In this document: positions 20,068 through 30,629 of the stretch, one piece after another
Position numbering within the stretch: the stretch's first letter is position 1
Layout: each line of letters begins with the position of its first letter
Origin: Corallium rubrum
Lineage: Eukaryota > Cnidaria > Anthozoa > Scleralcyonacea > Coralliidae
Direction: 5' to 3'
Length of the DNA: 64,000 nucleotides
Assembly (NCBI GenBank): GCA_964035015.1
Contig: CAXIUP010000118.1
Coordinates: 28,501 to 92,500, forward strand
The notes under the pieces: model-generated
What the model saw: the letters and a program-made list of their open reading frames with translations, nothing else
Databases searched by the model: none
What the model was told of the DNA's origin: nothing
Position numbers and translations under genes: made by a program

Positions 20068-21580
20068 CTAGAGATCTTTCTTTTTCAAAGGATCTATTGA
20101 TTTGTAATATAAAGCAGATTTCTCTGACCTCATTTTTTTCTTAGCAGGTTCCAAATTTGCATACCATTTACGGCTGTTCTCTTTATTTTTGTCAGCAAGT
20201 AACCTTTTTTGTGTAGTAGAGTTATGCTTTCTTATGATCTTTGTCCTCTCTGATTTTGTTAATTGACATGAACATGAGATAAATTGAATGTTGTATTGTA
20301 TTTCCTCACATTTAAGTTTTTGTGTAATAATATTGCAAAGTTTATTAGTAACAGAAGAAGAATCAGTATATTTTTCAAATAAATTAATTGTTCGGCTTTC
20401 ATTGGATGCAACTAAAAAATATTTTGTTTTTTGTTTTGTATTATTCACATGCTGAAAAATGCAACATAGACAGTAGGTTGAAAGCCACAGCAAAAATCCT
20501 GTATTTTCCGTAGTGTTGTCTGAAATGATCTCCTCAAGGACATGTTTACTAGGAACAGAATTAGAAGACAATGTATCCTGGTATCTTGCATTAAATACTA
20601 CATCAATAGCAGCACCACATACATTTACAATGTGTGGCATATAATCACTCGTAAACTCCTTTCCATCATTCAAGGCTTCCCTGTGCATCAACTTAGCATG
20701 CTCTGCAATAGCAGTCAAAGTAAGATCATTCCGGTAATTACATGCTGTAATAGTAGAAAAGTAGATGGAATAGAAGCACATTATTACACAACATTGTCCA
20801 CAAGAATTAAAATTGTCATTAAATGTCTCAGTATTACATGCTGAAAGACAGGAACTTGAGTTTGACTCAGATGTGTTGGTATGTATATCTGTAATTTGTG
20901 TAAATTGTGCAACAGTAATTTTAACGCCTTTGAGTTCAAATGGAACATCAGGTTTGTATAAGTTTTTGAAGTATTCAATTAAGTTATTTATTGAATTTAC
21001 TTCTAACAGTACACATGTGCCATGAGCATCGGCCATACCAAATGAATCTCTAGCATGAGAATCAAATATTTTTAGTACATCATTTGAAGTTGTATAAATA
21101 GCTACGGTACTACATCCAATTGTTAACAAAAATGAAATATAACCTTCTTGTATCAAAGTTTGCAAAGCACAATCTAAGGGCATGACATATGGTATGTTTT
21201 CATTCAAAGTAGCATTATGCAGACTACCGCTGTAACTTTCACTGAATTCAAGTTGATAAGTTGTGTTTAGTACTGTAACAATTGCAGGTAATTCTGTCAG
21301 CAACAGATAAGATTGCCCTGACAATCTTGATAATGCAGAATATAATTCGTTGCCAATGTTCATAATTTGAATCAGGTGCTCTGGATGAGTTATTGTGTAA
21401 CTAGTCGTTGATTTGTTTCTGAAGTTATGCATCAAAGCACACAAACTCATGGCAACACATTGCTGTCCTGCATTAGGACCAAATACATCAACATTACCTT
21501 CACTATAAGGTGCCTGAATAGTCTTTCTGTGGTCAATAAAAGTAGGACCAGGATTTTTCTCAATGTCTGTACTAATCTTG
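20068..21580 (-). CDS. Helentron ORF: 2A peptide followed by protease-like (deneddylase/OTU-like) domain
   Basis: Near its start the frame has D-I-E-K-N-P-G-P, a canonical 2A ribosome-skipping motif (cleavage before the last Pro). Then come G-P-N-A-G-Q-Q-C-V-A-M-S-L-C-A and, about 130 residues later, F-D-S-H-A-R-D-S-F-G-M with G-T-C-V-L-L. This Cys/His arrangement resembles papain-fold deubiquitinase or deneddylase-like domains found in some Helitrons. A second S-C-G-Q-C-C-V segment may be a degenerate repeat. The first ATG (21603) lies in Penelope-like sequence; native coding starts upstream of that insertion at 23379. The tail has K-K-(x)-L repeats. Confidence 0.7.
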
Positions 21581-21591
21581 TTACAAAAATT

Positions 21592-22588
21592 ATTGCCCAG
21601 CAAATAATTCGTAACAAAGCCATAATAAAATCAAAAGTCGTAAGTAAGCATGATAAAAAATTTTTTAATAAAGAACTAACGTTTCGTCACTAACCAGCGA
21701 CATCATCAGAGTGATAAATATTTACAAAAATGTCTCAGCTTTATACCTACGCAATTACAAAAATAGATGTGATAGGAGAATAATAGATGAGGGAGACGTC
21801 AGAAGTGAAGAGACACCCGCGAAGGTGAGAAGTCAGAATAACATTAAAGGAAAGGATCTAATATTAGCATTAAGTGATGGATTTATTTTTGATATGAGTA
21901 AACTTTCTCGGAGAAGGACATTAAATTCTGAATTACCAGATGATAAAATAGAAAAGTCATCAAACGAGATAGGATGACCAGTTTGACTCACGTGTGTGGA
22001 AATACTAGATAAGGTCGATTGAGAAACTTTGTTTCCGGTGTAAGGTGAAATGCCCATATGCTCAGAAGCCCTAATGTGTAAATTTCGGCATGTTTCGCCA
22101 ATATACAAGGAGTTACATCCTTGGCACGTAAATTTGTAAACCACATGAGATCTTAATTGCATAGGAATCCGGTCCTTAAATCGAAAAAAGTTTGAGAGAC
22201 GGCATACAGGTCGAAATATAATTCGAAGGTTAATGTGCGGATAGGCTGATGAAATTAATCTTTGAAGTTGTGTGCGGATTTGTAAGCCGTGATCACCAGT
22301 GAAAGGGAAAACAAACGAAATCTGTAACTTAGGCGCCGTGAGAGGTTTGATCGGAGGTGAAAAAATTTTATTCAAAAAAGTGCGAATACACTGATCTAAA
22401 AACCGTTCAGGGTATCCATTTTTAAGCAAGAAAGTTTTAGATTTTGCAAGTTCTTCATGAAAAATAGTATATGACGAACATAAGTTGAAGTATCGAAATA
22501 AAAGAGTGTAAATGAGCCCCTTTTTGTAAATCGTAGGCAAAAAGCTTTCAAAATTAGTAAACAATCCGGTGAAAGTAAAAGATTAAAC
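21592..22588 (-). mobile_element. 5'-truncated Penelope-like element inside the Helentron
   Basis: A 3' fragment of about 1 kb encodes the end of a reverse transcriptase and a GIY-YIG nuclease. Its lower end (attgcccagcaaataatt ... actaacgtttcgtcact) matches the terminus of the longer copy at 25465. It is flanked by 11-bp direct repeats with one mismatch (ttacaaaaatt at 21581-21591, ttacagaaatt at 22589-22599). It splits the Helentron N-terminal ORF just upstream of the 2A peptide. Confidence 0.75.
21833..22564 (-). pseudogene. Penelope-like RT C-terminus with GIY-YIG endonuclease
   Basis: F-T-(x)-F-E-S-F-L-P begins where the RT palm would have ended. The C-terminal part has Y-K-F-T-C-Q-G-C and S-L-Y-I-G-E-T-C-R-N-L-H-I-R-A-S-E-H, the EN(+) Penelope GIY-YIG core, and ends with S-F-P-L-M-L-F. 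It is clearly homologous to 25695-27317 but lacks palm and fingers, so it is a dead-on-arrival copy. Confidence 0.8.
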
Positions 22589-23379
22589 TTACAGAAATTA
22601 ATTCTGTGGTTTAAATTCTTGTAAGCACAAGTTGCCGCTTCAGAATTATTTTGATCTAATGGTTTTGTAGACGACTTGCATCTCTCTCTATTACTTTTTA
22701 AACAAGATGGAGAAGTTTTCAATGAAGCAGTTTTTGTTCGACATCGTTTTGAAGATTTCTGTAGACATTTAGTTTGCTTAATAAGTTCGGGTAAATACCT
22801 TACTTGATCAATCGATAGCCTGTTATGTTCTTGACTAGATGCACACATGAAGCAATGAATTTGAGAAGATCTGGGTACAGTATTTTTAATGTGCTTTCGA
22901 AGCAGTTTACGTAATTTCCTGCTTTTTTTCAAAAGGCGAGAAAGTTTTTTACCTGGAATTCCGCTAGGCTCTCGGTCACGTTGAGCAATATTGTGGTGGT
23001 TGTATGTTAGAGTTAAACCAGATTTATGATTATTAAATTTTCTGTAACATGATCTGCAGTCTTCTGTAGTAGCAGGGCATGAGTTTATATTAGTAGTCTC
23101 TATTTTAGATAACTTTGGAATTTCCACTTGATCAAAACTTTTAATGGAAATATCGTTAATAGAAAATGTATCACCTTGTTTGTTTGGAACTTGGTCAGGC
23201 AATGGCCCATTGTTACATAAAGACTGTTCACTGGTACGACGCCCATCATTGGAACAAGGCCCATCATTGGGACAAGGCCCATCATTGGGACATGACCCAA
23301 GGCTGCATTGGTTTTTCTTATTTGGGCTAGACCCAAATTTGAGGAGATAATGTTGTCTAAAAAGAACAAGAAAAAACAA
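22589..23379 (-). pseudogene. N-terminal part of the Helentron ORF, upstream of the 2A peptide
   Basis: The frame opens at 23379, runs through three 15-bp tandem repeats encoding C-(P/S)-N-D-G-P near 23240-23300, then Cys-, Lys- and Arg-rich sequence (E-D-C-R-S-C-Y; L-L-K-K-S-R-K-L-R-K). It stays open into the Penelope-like insertion until 22396. The frame at the junction (N-F-C) is shared with the 2A ORF across the target duplication, so both pieces were one ORF. No known domain is recognised in this part. Confidence 0.5.
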
Positions 23380-24911
23380 CTTTTAGCTAAGTGTGCATAA
23401 AATTAGTACGAGGGCACAGTTCTATAAAGGCCTTAACTACAGTTTAACTCTTGTTTGGGTAGTTAACGCCTAGTTAATTTCGCAAACTGTGATCCTGATT
23501 GCCTAGAAATATGGTTAAAGTTAACTGCCTTTTTGTACAACCAGCACTAGGTAAATAAAATAAATGGATTTATCATAGGAGTATCAGTGGCCAATTTTTT
23601 TTATTTGTTAGATTATGGATTTCCGGAACTTTTAGTTCGAAAAACTAGAAGAAGAAAAATATTTGCACTCATCAATTTTTGTGTCTTGTTATATATACTA
23701 CAGTATGCATTCTGAATTTGTTTTAATAAATATAAATGCATTTTAATATAAACGTACAAGGTCAATGAATAGTGAAACAATATTTTTCAAGTTCCTGTAG
23801 TGCATTTTTTACTGGCATTTTGTCTAAATATTTTGTCTAAATATTTGGCTAAAATTGGCACTGAGGAGAAAAGGGAGGCATCTTTAATAAGATACATAAA
23901 AGCAGAAATTGACAAGTCACACAATTCATGACGAACACTGTGTAATATGAAATGCAAATTAATTACAGTCAAACTGGATGTTCTCTTACATAACCTTGCA
24001 ATGTGCTGATACAGGGTTTGCACTTGGAAATTTTTTTTTGTTTTTAATCTGTCAAAGTGATGCTGCAAGTTGATTGATTTGTTTTCAAATGTTCAAGGTT
24101 TTCTGATGAAACTTACAACTTTCAAACATAAACAAAAATAAAAATAATCGTAAGCCTAACAATGGTGGCTTGCAAATGGCAATATTTACCCTGAAGGAAT
24201 TACTTCCTTAAACTGGAGTAATGTTTTGAAAATTAGGCCACACCAATTTAATTTGCTGTTTTACAAACCCGCCGAACTTGATTATTTTCAAAATCAGAAA
24301 AAAAAATACAGTATCAACTTTGCCTTGTTTGAAATTAATATGGTTTGTGTAATTTTGAACAAGCGATGGACGAGCAACTTTATATAGTGCATCTGATTGG
24401 CTGTTTATAACAGCTGGGTTTTGACCAATAACAATGCATGTTTATAACTTTAATATCTGACACAGTTTGTCATCGAGTGTTCTGTTTTCACCATATTTCA
24501 CAATGTTATTTGTTTGTTTTTTCCGACCTCCGATCTTAGGTTTTTGATCAGAAAGTTCGTAAAACAACAAATTAAATTGGTGTTGCCTTATTTACAATTG
24601 CTTGAAAGAAGGGGAGCCTTTATGGAAATCCAGCAAAAAATCCAAAGAATTTATACTCAGCTAGCCGTGCACATTTGCAACTTGTTCAACCGAAGTTGAC
24701 AATCAACAAAACATTGCAATGTTTGAATGTTGTGATGCAACATTGCAAAGTCGCACGCAAGAGCACACCCGGTTTGACTGTAAAACAGCGCATTTACATA
24801 CAAAATTCAGTAAACTGTAAAAGAATCTCTGTACAGTAGCTTATATTGTTTGTAAACTCTTTCTTAGGGTAGCTTCCAAACCCTAAAATAAACAGTTACT
24901 CACTACAAGGT
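23380..24911. other. Non-coding A+T-rich stretch
   Basis: No gene can be supported. Short open frames (for example 23787-24068 minus, 24514-24699 plus) show no domain, no repeat of known type and no coding bias. A tandem duplication of attttgtctaaatat lies near 23817-23845. It may be intron or upstream sequence of the OB-fold-like gene that follows on the minus strand. Confidence 0.4.
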
Positions 24912-25464
24912 TTACTTGAACACAACCTGAACGCAACTTCTAAATTTTTCAACATCAACTGACCTTATCGATTCGATCTCCACTGTTGTATCTAACGGTG
25001 GTAGTAGCATTTCGAGACCAGTGGAGTCGTCTAGTTGTTCCAGAGCGTCACCTTTTTTGATAAACCGAGTTGTAGGGGTCGTAGTGAGGAATTTGCTGTG
25101 ATCACGAACTCTCACGCCGACGTTATGCAGCTGGTAAACAAAGCCATCCTCGACGTTCTTCCCAGATTGTTATCGGAAGCGTGTCAGTGTTATCGGTTAT
25201 AGCACATTTCAGCATGTTCAGATTGTTCCTTCCCACAAACTCTGGTGTACTCCCTTTCGTAAATTTTCCCTTTATGTTCACAAACGAGCCAATTTCACTT
25301 TCTGAGAGGACTACAGACAACGGAGTTATCTTCCCTTCCTTCTCCTCATCTGCCAAGTACTGAAAGCTATATTCAGACGAGGCAGGCACCTGAACGACAG
25401 TCATATCGTTAATACGTATTTCCTCCTCACCACTTCCATCCCACGTTGGACCTACAAGGTAATT
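24912..25464 (-). pseudogene. OB-fold/RPA-like protein, C-terminal part, broken by Penelope insertion
   Basis: L-S-V-V-L-S-E-S-E-I-G-S-F-V-N-I-K-G-K-F and L-K-C-A-I-T-D-N-T-D-T-L-P-I-T-I-W-E-E look like an OB-fold DNA-binding domain of the RPA type (beta strands around I-T-D-(x)n-I-x-(I/L)-W). A one-base shift near 25150 moves the frame to 25115-24912 (V-R-V-R-D-H-S-K-F-L). The N-terminal part continues at 27412-27748 on the other side of the retroelement. It may be a multicopy invertebrate gene or a transposon-borne protein; identity is uncertain. Confidence 0.5.
25452..25464. repeat. 13-bp direct repeat flanking the Penelope-like element, left copy
   Basis: ctacaaggtaatt is repeated at 27442-27454. 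The right copy is separated from the retroelement end by 30 bp of gene sequence. This fits a target duplication made at a staggered break, which is common for Penelope-like elements. Confidence 0.6.
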
Positions 25465-27411
25465 TAGTCAAGAAGATAATTGCCCAGCAAATAATTTTCA
25501 AAAAAGCCATAACGATAAGGTTTGGAAAAACATAATTTAATTAACTAACGTTTCGTCACTATTCAAGTAACATCTTCAGAGTGATAAATATTTACACGAT
25601 TTCGACTAATATACTTCACTGATACAAAAATAGATGTGATGAAATAAGAGAAGGAAAAGGGAGTGGTAGAGAGGTGAAGAATCAGTGATAGAGATTAAAA
25701 TAGTGTTAAAGGAAAGGAACGGATATTGTTATTGAGAGTAGGGTTGACTTGAGAGATGAATAAACTTTCTTTGATGAGAACATCAAGTTGGGAATTTCCC
25801 GAAGCTAAAATACTAAAATCTGAAAAAGATATGGGATGGTCATTATTCCTAGAGTGAGATAAAACGGCTGAAAGTTGAGAAATGGAGAGTGTTCTCCCTG
25901 TAAGGGCCGAAATACCTTTATGATCTGAAATCCTCGTATGTAAATGTCGGCATGTTTCGCCTATATACAACGCGTTACAGCGTTGGCACGTGAATTTATA
26001 TACAACGTGGGATCTCAATTGAAAAGGAATTCGATCTTTAAAACTAAAAAAGTTAGATAAACGACGGGAGGGTCGAAAAATAACGCGTAGTTTAATATGC
26101 GGGTAGGCTGAAGAAAATAACTTAACTAATTGTTGGCGGATTTGAAGCGCGTGGTTTCCAGTGTAAGGCAAGACCATTGACAATAGCAATTTAGGGACAT
26201 CAAAGGTTTTTGCCGGAGGTGAAAAAATTTTTTGTAAGAAAGCGCGTATGCATTTCTCTAAGAATTTGTCGGGGTATCCATTTTGAAGTAAAAGATGTTT
26301 AAATTTGTCGAGTTCTTCATGAAACTTAATGTACGAAGAACATAGGTTAAAATATCGAAAGAGGAGAGTGAAAATCATGCCTTTTTTATACGCAATTGGT
26401 AAAAAGCTTTCAAAGTTAGTAAATAAACCTGTGAAAGTAGGTTTTCGGTAGACGGAAGTAACGAAAGAACCATTGGAGCGACTAATGTTTATGTCGAGAA
26501 ATGCTAATGACTTGTCGGATTCAACCTCATGTGTAAATTTGATATTTTTGTGTTTTGAATTTAAGTAATCGAGGAAAGGAATAATATGGTCGCGAGATTT
26601 AAATAAGATAAAAGAATCGTCAACATAGCGTTTGTAGTAAAGTGGTTTGAAATGATTGGGACAGTCATCGAGCCAAAAGCTTTCATGATAAGCCAAAAAT
26701 ATGTTAGCGAAAAGTGGCCCAAGCGGAGAGCCCATGGCAACTCCATCAACTTGGTCGTAGAATTTACCATTAAAAATAAAATGAGAATTTTTGACGGCTA
26801 AATTTAAGAATTCGGTAAACTCACTTCGGGTGAATCCATGAAACAAAGTGACGGTCGAAAACAATTGGTCAGTAATAATATTAATAGTTTCATCTAAAGG
26901 GATGTTGGTGAATAAAGAAGTCACATCAAAGCTGGCCATAATTAACTTATCAGTATCAAGATCTAAGGAAAATAGGTCTTGGATAAAAGAAAAGGAGTCG
27001 TTAATTAAATAAGAATTAGAGATCAGAGGACGGAGTAACGGAACAAGAAACTTAGCTAGGTTGTAAGAGTGAGATTTTATAGCAGAGAGAATAGGTCTTA
27101 GTGGAATGGTAGGTTTGTGTACCTTTGGAAGTCCGTATAAAATACCCGGTCGAGAACCAATCGGACATAGTTGCTTATATTGCGTCTCGGTTAAAACTTC
27201 TTTTTTCTTCAAGTCACGGAGAAAAGTTCGAACTTTGTTCTCTCTCTTCAAGGTGGTTTTCACAGGATCATCTTCAATAGGAGAAAATTTCGTTTGGTCA
27301 GTCAGAATGCTTTCCATTTTCTGATGGTTAGTTAATTAAATTATGTTTTTCCAAACCTTATCGTTATGGCTTTTTTGAAAATTATTTGCTGGGCAATTAT
27401 CTTCTTGACTA
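25465..27411 (-). mobile_element. Penelope-like element with perfect 85-bp inverted ends
   Basis: The ends 25465-25549 and 27327-27411 are exact inverted copies beginning tagtcaagaagataattg. One ORF fills the interior on the minus strand. The taacgtttcgtcact motif just inside the lower end is shared with the copy at 21592. Identity of the inverted ends and a full-length open frame suggest a recent insertion, younger than the gene it disrupts. Confidence 0.85.
25695..27317 (-). CDS. Penelope-like reverse transcriptase with GIY-YIG endonuclease
   Basis: The 540-codon frame is open. RT blocks are L-Y-G-L-P-K-V-H-K, F-D-V-T-S-L-F-T-N-I-P (motif A), D-G-V-A-M-G-S-P-L-G-P (motif B) and Y-K-R-Y-V-D-D-S (motif C, YVDD). 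The GIY-YIG nuclease is A-L-Y-I-G-E-T-C-R-H-L-H-T-R. Full-length relatives are usually longer at the N-terminus; here the ATG lies 10 bp inside the inverted repeat, so the copy is 5'-truncated although the RT core and nuclease are complete. The enzyme primes from a nicked target. Confidence 0.9.
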   Translation of the reverse strand: MESILTDQTKFSPIEDDPVKTTLKRENKVRTFLRDLKKKEVLTETQYKQLCPIGSRPGILYGLPKVHKPTIPLRPILSAIKSHSYNLAKFLVPLLRPLISNSYLINDSFSFIQDLFSLDLDTDKLIMASFDVTSLFTNIPLDETINIITDQLFSTVTLFHGFTRSEFTEFLNLAVKNSHFIFNGKFYDQVDGVAMGSPLGPLFANIFLAYHESFWLDDCPNHFKPLYYKRYVDDSFILFKSRDHIIPFLDYLNSKHKNIKFTHEVESDKSLAFLDINISRSNGSFVTSVYRKPTFTGLFTNFESFLPIAYKKGMIFTLLFRYFNLCSSYIKFHEELDKFKHLLLQNGYPDKFLEKCIRAFLQKIFSPPAKTFDVPKLLLSMVLPYTGNHALQIRQQLVKLFSSAYPHIKLRVIFRPSRRLSNFFSFKDRIPFQLRSHVVYKFTCQRCNALYIGETCRHLHTRISDHKGISALTGRTLSISQLSAVLSHSRNNDHPISFSDFSILASGNSQLDVLIKESLFISQVNPTLNNNIRSFPLTLF

Positions 27412-27748
27412 GACTACGCTTTCCGCCTGGTATATCAATAGCTACAAGGTAATTGCTGATTTTTACGGGGGTAATTGTCTTTTCTTTTTCTACGAAGATA
27501 TTGTACTTCTCCTTCGAAAAGCAAACGGCCCTGACGCGTTTGTTCGCTGCGGTTTGTAGTTGCATGTCGAACCACTCGCATTTTTGACCTTCGCGGATAC
27601 TGGATAAATTGTGAACATAACCAATCACTGGTTCGTTCTTCTTTTTTGGCGATGATCTCGGAGATGGTTTTGGAGACAATATTTCTCGCTTTGCTCGTTT
27701 TGGAGATGAGCTGGTCGATCTATAGCACAATAATACGGTACGGTCCAA
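27412..27748 (-). pseudogene. OB-fold/RPA-like protein, N-terminal part
   Basis: A Ser/Pro/Lys-rich leader (S-P-K-P-S-P-R-S-S-P-K-K-K) precedes a globular part with V-I-G-Y-V-H-N-L-S and V-R-A-V-C-F-S-K-E-K-Y, and the frame enters the retroelement at 27411. The same gene continues at 25464. An N-terminal basic linker followed by an OB-like fold suggests a nucleic-acid-binding protein. A promoter is not evident. Confidence 0.5.
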
Positions 27749-28254
27749 ACAGCGCAGAGTGTAGATACTGTAAGAAATGACTTTGCTAAACGGTAAACAC
27801 GTTGGCCGGGATCACGTGGACGGTGATCAGGTGATCGCACACATGACTGTAAGCGTATGTATAAATATTATATCAAGATGCTTGCAACATTAATGACCAA
27901 TAAACTATGTCAGTGAACACACTGAACACGTCCAACAAAGAACACTTGACTTCAAACAACTTGATCAGACATCAGAAAAGCGAAGAAAGCATAGATTACC
28001 ATTTTAGCACGCATCAGTTTCGCAAAGCCTGACGGGATGACGTAATGATTGCCATTTCGAAACAGACAAAACGGGAAAAAACGGAGCCGAAACCTAGACT
28101 CGTTCTACCATAGGTAGCCCGAGTAATAAACTTTGCAGTCTATTGATTGTATACTTTACCGAGAACAACAAGGATATTAAATATCCATTCTAAATAAACA
28201 TATATATATTTGATAGGTTGATCCACATTTACTTGGTGAAGCTCACAAGATTGC
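27749..28254. other. Non-coding stretch between the OB-fold-like gene and the hAT remnant
   Basis: No gene is seen. It has a probable upstream region for the minus-strand gene and a short (at)n run near 28198-28210. Confidence 0.4.
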
Positions 28255-29657
28255 CTTGATGATGGACAACCGCCAACCTGCGGAAGAGCGATTGGAATCA
28301 AGTAATGAACGGCCTGTCCAACCTGACATTGGAAAGTTTATAAATGATTCTGCCCAGGAATCATTCAGAAAGTTAATGAAAACAGCCTAGAGATGGCTTT
28401 AACACCGTCGATGCCACAGTCACTTCAAGGTTCTCATTAAATGCCCGTGTGAAAATGGAGTCAGGTTAGTCGAAGGCAAAGATGGAGGGAATGCGCTCGA
28501 GAATTCATCCATTGCATATCAGATGCAATCAAAGAAAAATGTGCCGCTGTCATTGCAGGCAGCCACTTTATATCTATATTGTCGGATGGCTCACAGGCTA
28601 AGAAGGTGAACGATGAAAAAGAAATGATCCTTGTGTGAACAGAGCAAAACGGCATACCAGTATATTTTGTTGTGTCATTGCTTGAGATGGCAGATCTTGG
28701 CGGGTCGAATGCTGATTCTATCAAAGCTGCCATTGACAGTGTTTTTGCGTGTGGAAGCGACGAAGATGACGAGAGTGGCGTTAAAGGCCCTATTCCCCTC
28801 TTCGACTACAACACAAAGGTGGTCAGCACAACTGCGGATGGTGCCAATGTAAACCTTGGAGTTTACTCGGGAGTGTTAACACAAATGAGAAATGAAAGAG
28901 AGTGGCTCGTCACTATTCACTGTGTCAACCATCGTTTTGAGCTTGCTTTAAAAGACGTCGTGAAAGGCTTCCATCACTTATCCGTAATCGCTTTTCCTCT
29001 TTCGACCAGGAAGTATTCAAGACAACCACCTGGCTTGATCCTAAGTTTTGGGACAATTCGGACAAAAACTACGGGAAGGAAGATATAACGAAGGTTTGTG
29101 ATAGATTTGAAAAACCCTTAGCTGCTGCTGGGTTTGAAAAATCTCGCGTATTCGGGGAATGGCGTTCGCTAAAGGCATTGCAAAGATCGTTGTACCAAAA
29201 AATGGAATCTGGTCAACTGTGGGAAAAAATTCTGTGCTTCAGACGAGATGAGTTTCCAAATCGATCACTGCTTGTCGAATTGGCGCTCTGCATTTCTGGA
29301 TCCAACTCACAAGTGGAGAGAGGTTTCAGTATTCTCACCTTGATTCTCTCAAACCATCGGTTTAGCATGTCACATGATGTGATGGAGCGCTGCATTATGA
29401 TTGCTGCAAATGATCCAAATTGGTCAAAGGAGGAGAGAGAATCATTAATTGATCATGCGGTCGACATATATATGGCAAAGAGGAGAACAACAGTCTTTCC
29501 CAGCCAACGCCGAGAAGAAGAAAACACACAAGATGTCCTGCAAACTGCAACAACACTGAGTGATTGTGAAGAAACGGATGCTACGTCAATTTCGTCTACG
29601 TCAGAAGACGAAAGCGAAGATCTAACACATTCAGATGATTATTTAATGCAAATATAA
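28255..29657 (+). pseudogene. hAT-transposase-derived gene (ZNF862-like), broken
   Basis: An open start (M-M-D-N-R-Q-P) meets a stop after 43 codons. Further pieces read F-I-S-I-L-S-D-G-S-Q-A-K-K, V-S-L-L-E-M-A-D-L-G-G-S-N-A-D-S-I-K, H-C-V-N-H-R-F-E-L-A-L-K and, in the last frame, S-N-S-Q-V-E-R-G-F-S-I-L-T. That is the layout of ZNF862/KIAA1586-type hAT-derived proteins: an RNase-H-like DDE fold followed by a hAT dimerisation block. Stops near 28390 and 28637 and a frame change near 29090 make it a pseudogene. Confidence 0.75.
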
Positions 29658-29749
29658 ATTAACAATATTCTTCTTTTGTTTCTTAAATTTAAAGTTGTTT
29701 GAAGGATATTCCTTGAATGAATTATTTGATTTAGACACAGATTCTGTGA

Positions 29750-29949
29750 TTAACTCTTTCTTGTCCGAATTTTATTCTGGCTAACGCCAGACGATTTTAT
29801 TCACCTCTGGGGAAGCCCCCGGACAGGAATGAGTTATAAACTATCTCTTTAACTCTTTCTTGTCCGAATTGGTCTTTAGTATTTTATTCTGGCTAACGCC
29901 AGACGATTTTATTCACCTCTGGGGAAGCCCCCGGACAGGAATGAGTTAA
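29750..29949. mobile_element. Two tandem copies of a TTAA-flanked MITE
   Basis: Each unit runs from ttaactctttcttgtccg to cggacaggaatgagtt(at)aa and has an internal palindrome (ggctaacgccagacgatttt with cacctctggggaag). Copies lie at 29750-29836 and 29849-29949; a third lies at 63790-63890 in reverse orientation. TTAA ends suggest a piggyBac-type derivative. Confidence 0.65.
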
Positions 29950-30175
29950 TAGTACTGTAGTTAAATGTTCAAAATTAATAGTTTATTTGTTATATCAAAA
30001 TATTGCACCAGCGAATGATTAGGCAAATGAAACTTTATATATAAATTTACAGTGTTTACTTTGTCATTTCTGGTAGCTGTGCTTCATATTTTTACATTCT
30101 ATATTAACCAGATTTTAGTCTAGTTGCTAACCATTAATTCAACACTTTCAAAAAAGCTGTGCCACGCACTGACCA
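29950..30175. other. Left flank of the provirus, ending in the TGACCA target copy
   Basis: No gene. The last bases before the provirus are tgacca (30170-30175). gacca recurs right after the opposite end at 61451-61455, and tgacca if the shared T at 61450 is counted. Confidence 0.6.
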
Positions 30176-30629
30176 AGTAGTGGTAGAGAAGAGACTATTT
30201 TTTTAATGTGTTGGGGACTGGCACTAGTTATTAACCAATCAGATTGCAGTATTTTTTTCATTAGCCAATCAGCGTTGAGCTGATATAAAATTAGCATAAT
30301 TTTGGCCGGGGGGAGATCGAGAGTGGGTGTTGGCTCTCTTGATTAGCATGTTGTTTTTTAGGGGGGTATGGGGCGGGGTTTTTTTTTGGGGTGGGGTGGG
30401 GTGTGGGGGTGGTGGGGGTTGGGAGTTGGTGGTGGTGGTGTGTGTGGTGTGTGTGGTTATGTGGTTTATTGTTCTGCGTGCGTGTGTTGTGTGCGCTTGT
30501 ATGTGTTAGTAGTAGTAGTGGGTAGTAGTAGTAGGAGCAGCCAGGAGCAGCACTACACCGGATGTATCGCTCTCGCTAGTTAGGGTGAAGTGATTGTGAA
30601 ATCTTAGATGTGTGATTATTAGTAAATAT
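30176..30629. repeat. Left inverted terminal repeat of the provirus
   Basis: It matches the complement of 61018-61450 nearly base for base. Differences are short indels, such as extra trinucleotides in the gtagtagtag run near 30510-30540. It holds a CCAAT/CCAAT/TATA module and a G-rich stretch at 30360-30450. A 60-codon Gly/Val-rich frame occurs in both repeats, but it is a composition effect rather than a gene. Confidence 0.9.
30235..30290 (+). promoter_or_regulatory. Inward promoter in the left terminal repeat (two CCAAT boxes and TATA)
   Basis: CCAAT at 30235-30239 and 30265-30269 (both within CCAATCAG) is followed 14 bases later by TATAAAA at 30284-30290. The arrangement faces into the element and is preserved in mirror image at 61335-61390. 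A downstream transcript start is expected near 30315-30320. No ORF follows closely, so it may drive a spliced or non-coding transcript. Confidence 0.5.

Larger units (their letters stand above)
5290..23379 (-). mobile_element. Decayed Helentron (Helitron2-like) split by Polinton B and a Penelope-like element
   Basis: Read on the minus strand, gene pieces follow in the expected order. They are an N-terminal ORF (23379-22589), a 2A peptide plus protease-like ORF (21581-20068), DUF6570-like ORFs (19996-19090), HUH Rep (9843 down to about 8510), Pif1-type helicase (7405-6149) and an EEP endonuclease fused behind the helicase (6152-5290). A C-terminal EEP endonuclease marks the Helentron branch. 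Without its two insertions the element would be about 7.8 kb. Many frameshifts and stops show it is inactive. Exact termini are not resolved. Confidence 0.75.

Noticed and set aside
22396..22588. C-terminal 60 codons of the long frame from 23379
   Set aside because: They lie in the inserted Penelope-like fragment, in a frame other than its RT, so they are not part of the original protein.
30327..30583. Gly/Val/Cys-rich frames in the left terminal repeat, and their mirror at 61043-61298
   Set aside because: Conserved only because both repeats are copies of one sequence. The composition is that of a GT-rich tract with no protein features.
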